NCBI RefSeq assembly: GCF_963678225.1
Contig: NZ_OY782764.1
Span: forward strand, 3,353,001 to 3,417,000
Source of the DNA: an uncultured Cohaesibacter sp.
Lineage (GTDB): Bacteria; Pseudomonadota; Alphaproteobacteria; Rhizobiales; Cohaesibacteraceae
Length of the DNA: 64,000 bases
Reading direction: 5' to 3'
Shown: positions 62,267 through 64,000 of the stretch, one piece after another
How positions within the stretch are numbered: the first letter of the stretch is position 1
Layout of the letters: the number at the start of each line of letters is the position of its first letter
Program-made: the position numbers and the translations under genes
Notes under the pieces: model-generated
What the model was told of the DNA's origin: nothing
Seen by the model: only the letters and a program-made list of their open reading frames with translations
Database searches by the model: none

Positions 62267-62719
62267 ATGACTTGGAAGATCTATCTTTCGGGAGAAATTC
62301 ACACCGACTGGCGCGACCAGATCGAAGAGGGCGCAAAGGCGTTGGATTTGCCCGTGTGCTTTTCTGGTCCGGTCACGGACCACGCTGCTTCGGATGATTG
62401 CGGCGTTACGATTCTGGGGCAGGAAGTGAATCAATTCTGGCACGATCACAAGGGTGCCAAGCTCAACGCCATCAGAACCCGCACACTACTGGAAGCCGCT
62501 GATATTGTCGTGGTGCGCTTTGGTGAAAAATACAAGCAATGGAACGCAGCCTTCGATGCAGGCTTTGCCGCAGCGCTCGGCAAGCCCATGATCGTCATGC
62601 ATGGTGCAGATCACCAGCATGCGCTAAAGGAAGTGGATGCCGCAGCGCTTGCTGTGACCGAAACACCGCAAGAGATCGTGCAGATTCTGCGTTATGTCAT
62701 TGAAGGCAAACTCGCCTGA
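62267..62719 (+). CDS. YtoQ-family protein
   Basis: 150 residues, matching YtoQ proteins of bacteria, a nucleoside 2-deoxyribosyltransferase-like fold with unknown biochemical role. Characteristic blocks are MTWKIYLSGEIHTDWRDQI, LPVCFSGPVTDHAASDDCG and IVVVRFGEKYKQWNAAFDAGFAAALGKPMIVMHG. It lies 38 bp after the MerR gene, which might suggest co-transcription, but the function gives no clear link. Confidence 0.85.
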   Translation: MTWKIYLSGEIHTDWRDQIEEGAKALDLPVCFSGPVTDHAASDDCGVTILGQEVNQFWHDHKGAKLNAIRTRTLLEAADIVVVRFGEKYKQWNAAFDAGFAAALGKPMIVMHGADHQHALKEVDAAALAVTETPQEIVQILRYVIEGKLA

Positions 62720-62815
62720 GTGCCTGACACCATGACCGTGTGACCAGCCAAGCCTGCAACTAATCAGTTCCCGTTATGGCTTTTATAAAACAATTGATAA
62801 GACTAGGGGCAAGCG

Positions 62816-63583
62816 ATGCCCTATAGAAAGCTTATGACTGGAAAACGATTAGCTGATGACAGCATGACGCCCGGCCTTCTGTTTCTTGAAGGAATGCGGC
62901 GCGGCATTCCCGTAGTGATAACGGCGGGCCCATTTGGTGCCCTGTTCGGAGCCCTTGCCATTGAAAATGGCATGTCGGCTTTTGATGCGGTTTTGATGAG
63001 CGCGACCATTTTCGCAGGTGCCAGCCAGTTGGTGGGGCTAGAGCTATTTGGTCAGCATATCCCCGCCTGGATCGTCATTCTATCCATCTTCGCCGTCAAT
63101 TTCCGACACATCCTCTATTCCGCTTCGCTCGGGCGCCACATTGCCAATTGGCCGTGGGGGCGCCAGATGTTCGGCTTCTTCTTTCTGGTCGATCCGGCCT
63201 ATGCCGAAACGGAAAGACGCGCCGAACAGGGGGAGGATGTCCAGTTCTCATGGTATATGGGGCTGGTGTTTGTGGTCTATGTAGGATGGGTCCTCATGAC
63301 CTGGCTCGGCACCATATTCGGCAATTTTCTGGAAGATTCTCATACCTGGGGGATCGATTTCATCTTGCCAATTTATTTCATGGCTTTGCTCATGGGATTT
63401 CGAAAGAGACCCTTCTGGTACCCGATTGTCTTTGTCAGTGCAGCCTCTTCGATTATTGCCGCCAAAACGGTTGGATCGCCCTGGCATGTTTCCATCGGAG
63501 CTGCCGTTGGCATTTTGACTGCGGCGATTTTCGCTCCAGTCGCAGATGAAGAAACCGGTGATAAACAGGAAGGGACGCAGTGA
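62816..63583 (+). CDS. azlC: AzlC-family branched-chain amino-acid exporter subunit
   Basis: 255-residue integral membrane protein. GMRRGIPVVITAGPFGALFGALAIENGMSAFDAVLMSATIFAGASQLVGLELFG is the AzlC/YgaZ hallmark, and further helices follow, including FAVNFRHILYSASLGRH and VDPAYAETERRAEQG. With AzlD it exports branched-chain amino acids such as valine or leucine. The ATG at 62816 has AGGGG upstream. Its stop overlaps the azlD start. Confidence 0.92.
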   Translation: MPYRKLMTGKRLADDSMTPGLLFLEGMRRGIPVVITAGPFGALFGALAIENGMSAFDAVLMSATIFAGASQLVGLELFGQHIPAWIVILSIFAVNFRHILYSASLGRHIANWPWGRQMFGFFFLVDPAYAETERRAEQGEDVQFSWYMGLVFVVYVGWVLMTWLGTIFGNFLEDSHTWGIDFILPIYFMALLMGFRKRPFWYPIVFVSAASSIIAAKTVGSPWHVSIGAAVGILTAAIFAPVADEETGDKQEGTQ

Positions 63584-63879
63584 TGACGGCCACTTTCTGG
63601 ATTATCATTGGCGGCGCAATTGTAACCTATCTGACGCGCATCGGCGGCCACCTCATTCTCACGCGCTTTGATCGGATCCATCCACGTGTTCAGGCGGGGC
63701 TGGACGCCGTGCCTGCGGCCGTGTTGACAACGTTGGTAGCGCCTGCGGTGGTCGATGGAGGTCCGAGTGAATGGGCCGCTTTTGCTATTGCTGTTGTCGC
63801 AGGGGTGCGGGTTTCCACGATTCCCATGGTTATCATAGGAGCCGTTGCCGTAGCGCTGCTGAGACAGATATTGGGATAA
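63583..63879 (+). CDS. azlD: AzlD-family exporter small subunit
   Basis: 98 residues, four hydrophobic helices: FWIIIGGAIVTYLTRIGGHLIL, RVQAGLDAVPAAVLTTLVAPAVV, WAAFAIAVVAGVRV and TIPMVIIGAVAVALLRQIL. The size and TYLTR motif fit AzlD/YgaH proteins. It is translationally coupled to azlC (TGATG) and forms the exporter with it. The GTG one codon upstream is an alternative start. Confidence 0.9.
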   Translation: MTATFWIIIGGAIVTYLTRIGGHLILTRFDRIHPRVQAGLDAVPAAVLTTLVAPAVVDGGPSEWAAFAIAVVAGVRVSTIPMVIIGAVAVALLRQILG

Positions 63880-63883
63880 TTTG

Positions 63884-63910
63884 CCCGGCATCAGCCGGGA
63901 AAGTCTTTTG
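63884..63910 (+). terminator. hairpin after azlD
   Basis: CCCGGC (63884-63889) pairs with GCCGGG (63894-63899) around ATCA, followed by AAAGTCTTTTG. It is a weak terminator with a delayed T-run. Confidence 0.55.
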
Positions 63911-63927
63911 TCTGGAGCTTTGATGGT

Positions 63928-64000
63928 ATGAAAATTGGTTTGCTTGTTGCTGGTCCACTGCCCGAGGAGCTCGTCAAACAGTTCGGTACATTTGATGATA
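63928..64000 (+). CDS. start of a glutamine-amidotransferase-like gene (partial)
   Basis: The first 24 codons read MKIGLLVAGPLPEELVKQFG, then FDD to the window edge. This start is typical of type-1 glutamine-amidotransferase-like proteins (GMP-synthase-like domain) found in alphaproteobacteria, but too little is present for certainty. GGAG lies 10 bases before the ATG. It follows the azlCD genes after a weak hairpin. Confidence 0.5.
   Translation, partial: MKIGLLVAGPLPEELVKQFGTFDD

Noticed and set aside
1-64000. tRNA or rRNA genes
   Set aside because: No cloverleaf-like segment with a T-loop GTTCGAATC block or rRNA core sequence was recognised by eye. A tRNA search program should confirm.

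Overview
The window reads as chromosomal DNA of an alphaproteobacterium, most likely a marine member of the Hyphomicrobiales (Rhizobiales); a Cohaesibacter-like host is my guess, not something shown. Pointers are the choXW/betIBA choline locus, divergent cobS and cobT, a retropepsin-like protease beside cobS, a glyS detached from glyQ, moderate GC and dense bacterial coding.

Layout. 1-5190: choline uptake (choX, choW cut by the window edge) diverging from betI-betB-betA over a near-perfect BetI-type palindrome. 5357-17600: accessory DNA. It holds a decayed IS3-family element, then a complete peptide-type ABC transporter operon (7209-10744) converging on its substrate-binding protein and an enolase-superfamily dehydratase (11203-14179), followed by a FadR-type GntR regulator (14507-15262). 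The two promoters that face into this cluster share an identical 19-bp element in the same orientation to transcription. Beyond it lie a 167-bp decayed copy of the 3' part of betA, an IS3 transposase scrap, an unknown gene, two small coupled phage-like ORFs and a frameshifted integrase next to dusA, a known integration target. 17664-32839: dusA, a protease, cobS/cobT, a ykkC-class riboswitch (probably guanidine-I) ahead of an EamA exporter, a histidine kinase, a UDG-like protein, an Lrp regulator, a 3-hydroxyisobutyrate dehydrogenase-like protein, glyS, and a polar amino-acid ABC transporter with two tandem binding proteins. 33108-38521: a cofactor group of mobA, mobB, an Mrp/ApbC ATPase, moaA and a DUF971 protein. 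38639-52230: housekeeping genes, including an L,D-transpeptidase, nudI, class I fumarase, DsrE protein, fumC, gph, rpiA, gor, acetyltransferase, gamma-glutamylcyclotransferase, psd and pssA. 52356-58424: an RND efflux pair flanked by two PadR regulators with AT-rich palindromes. 58607-64000: small membrane and exported proteins, a MerR-controlled short CDF-type metal transporter with unusual metal sites, ytoQ, azlC/azlD and the start of a glutamine-amidotransferase-like gene.

The strongest candidates for a new system are the transporter-dehydratase-regulator cluster with its paired operators, the riboswitch-EamA unit, and the MerR/short-CDF pair. Starts were moved from the longest frame where a ribosome-binding site or family length supported it. 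No search or alignment tool was run: family calls come from motifs and recalled family patterns, and identities are by eye.
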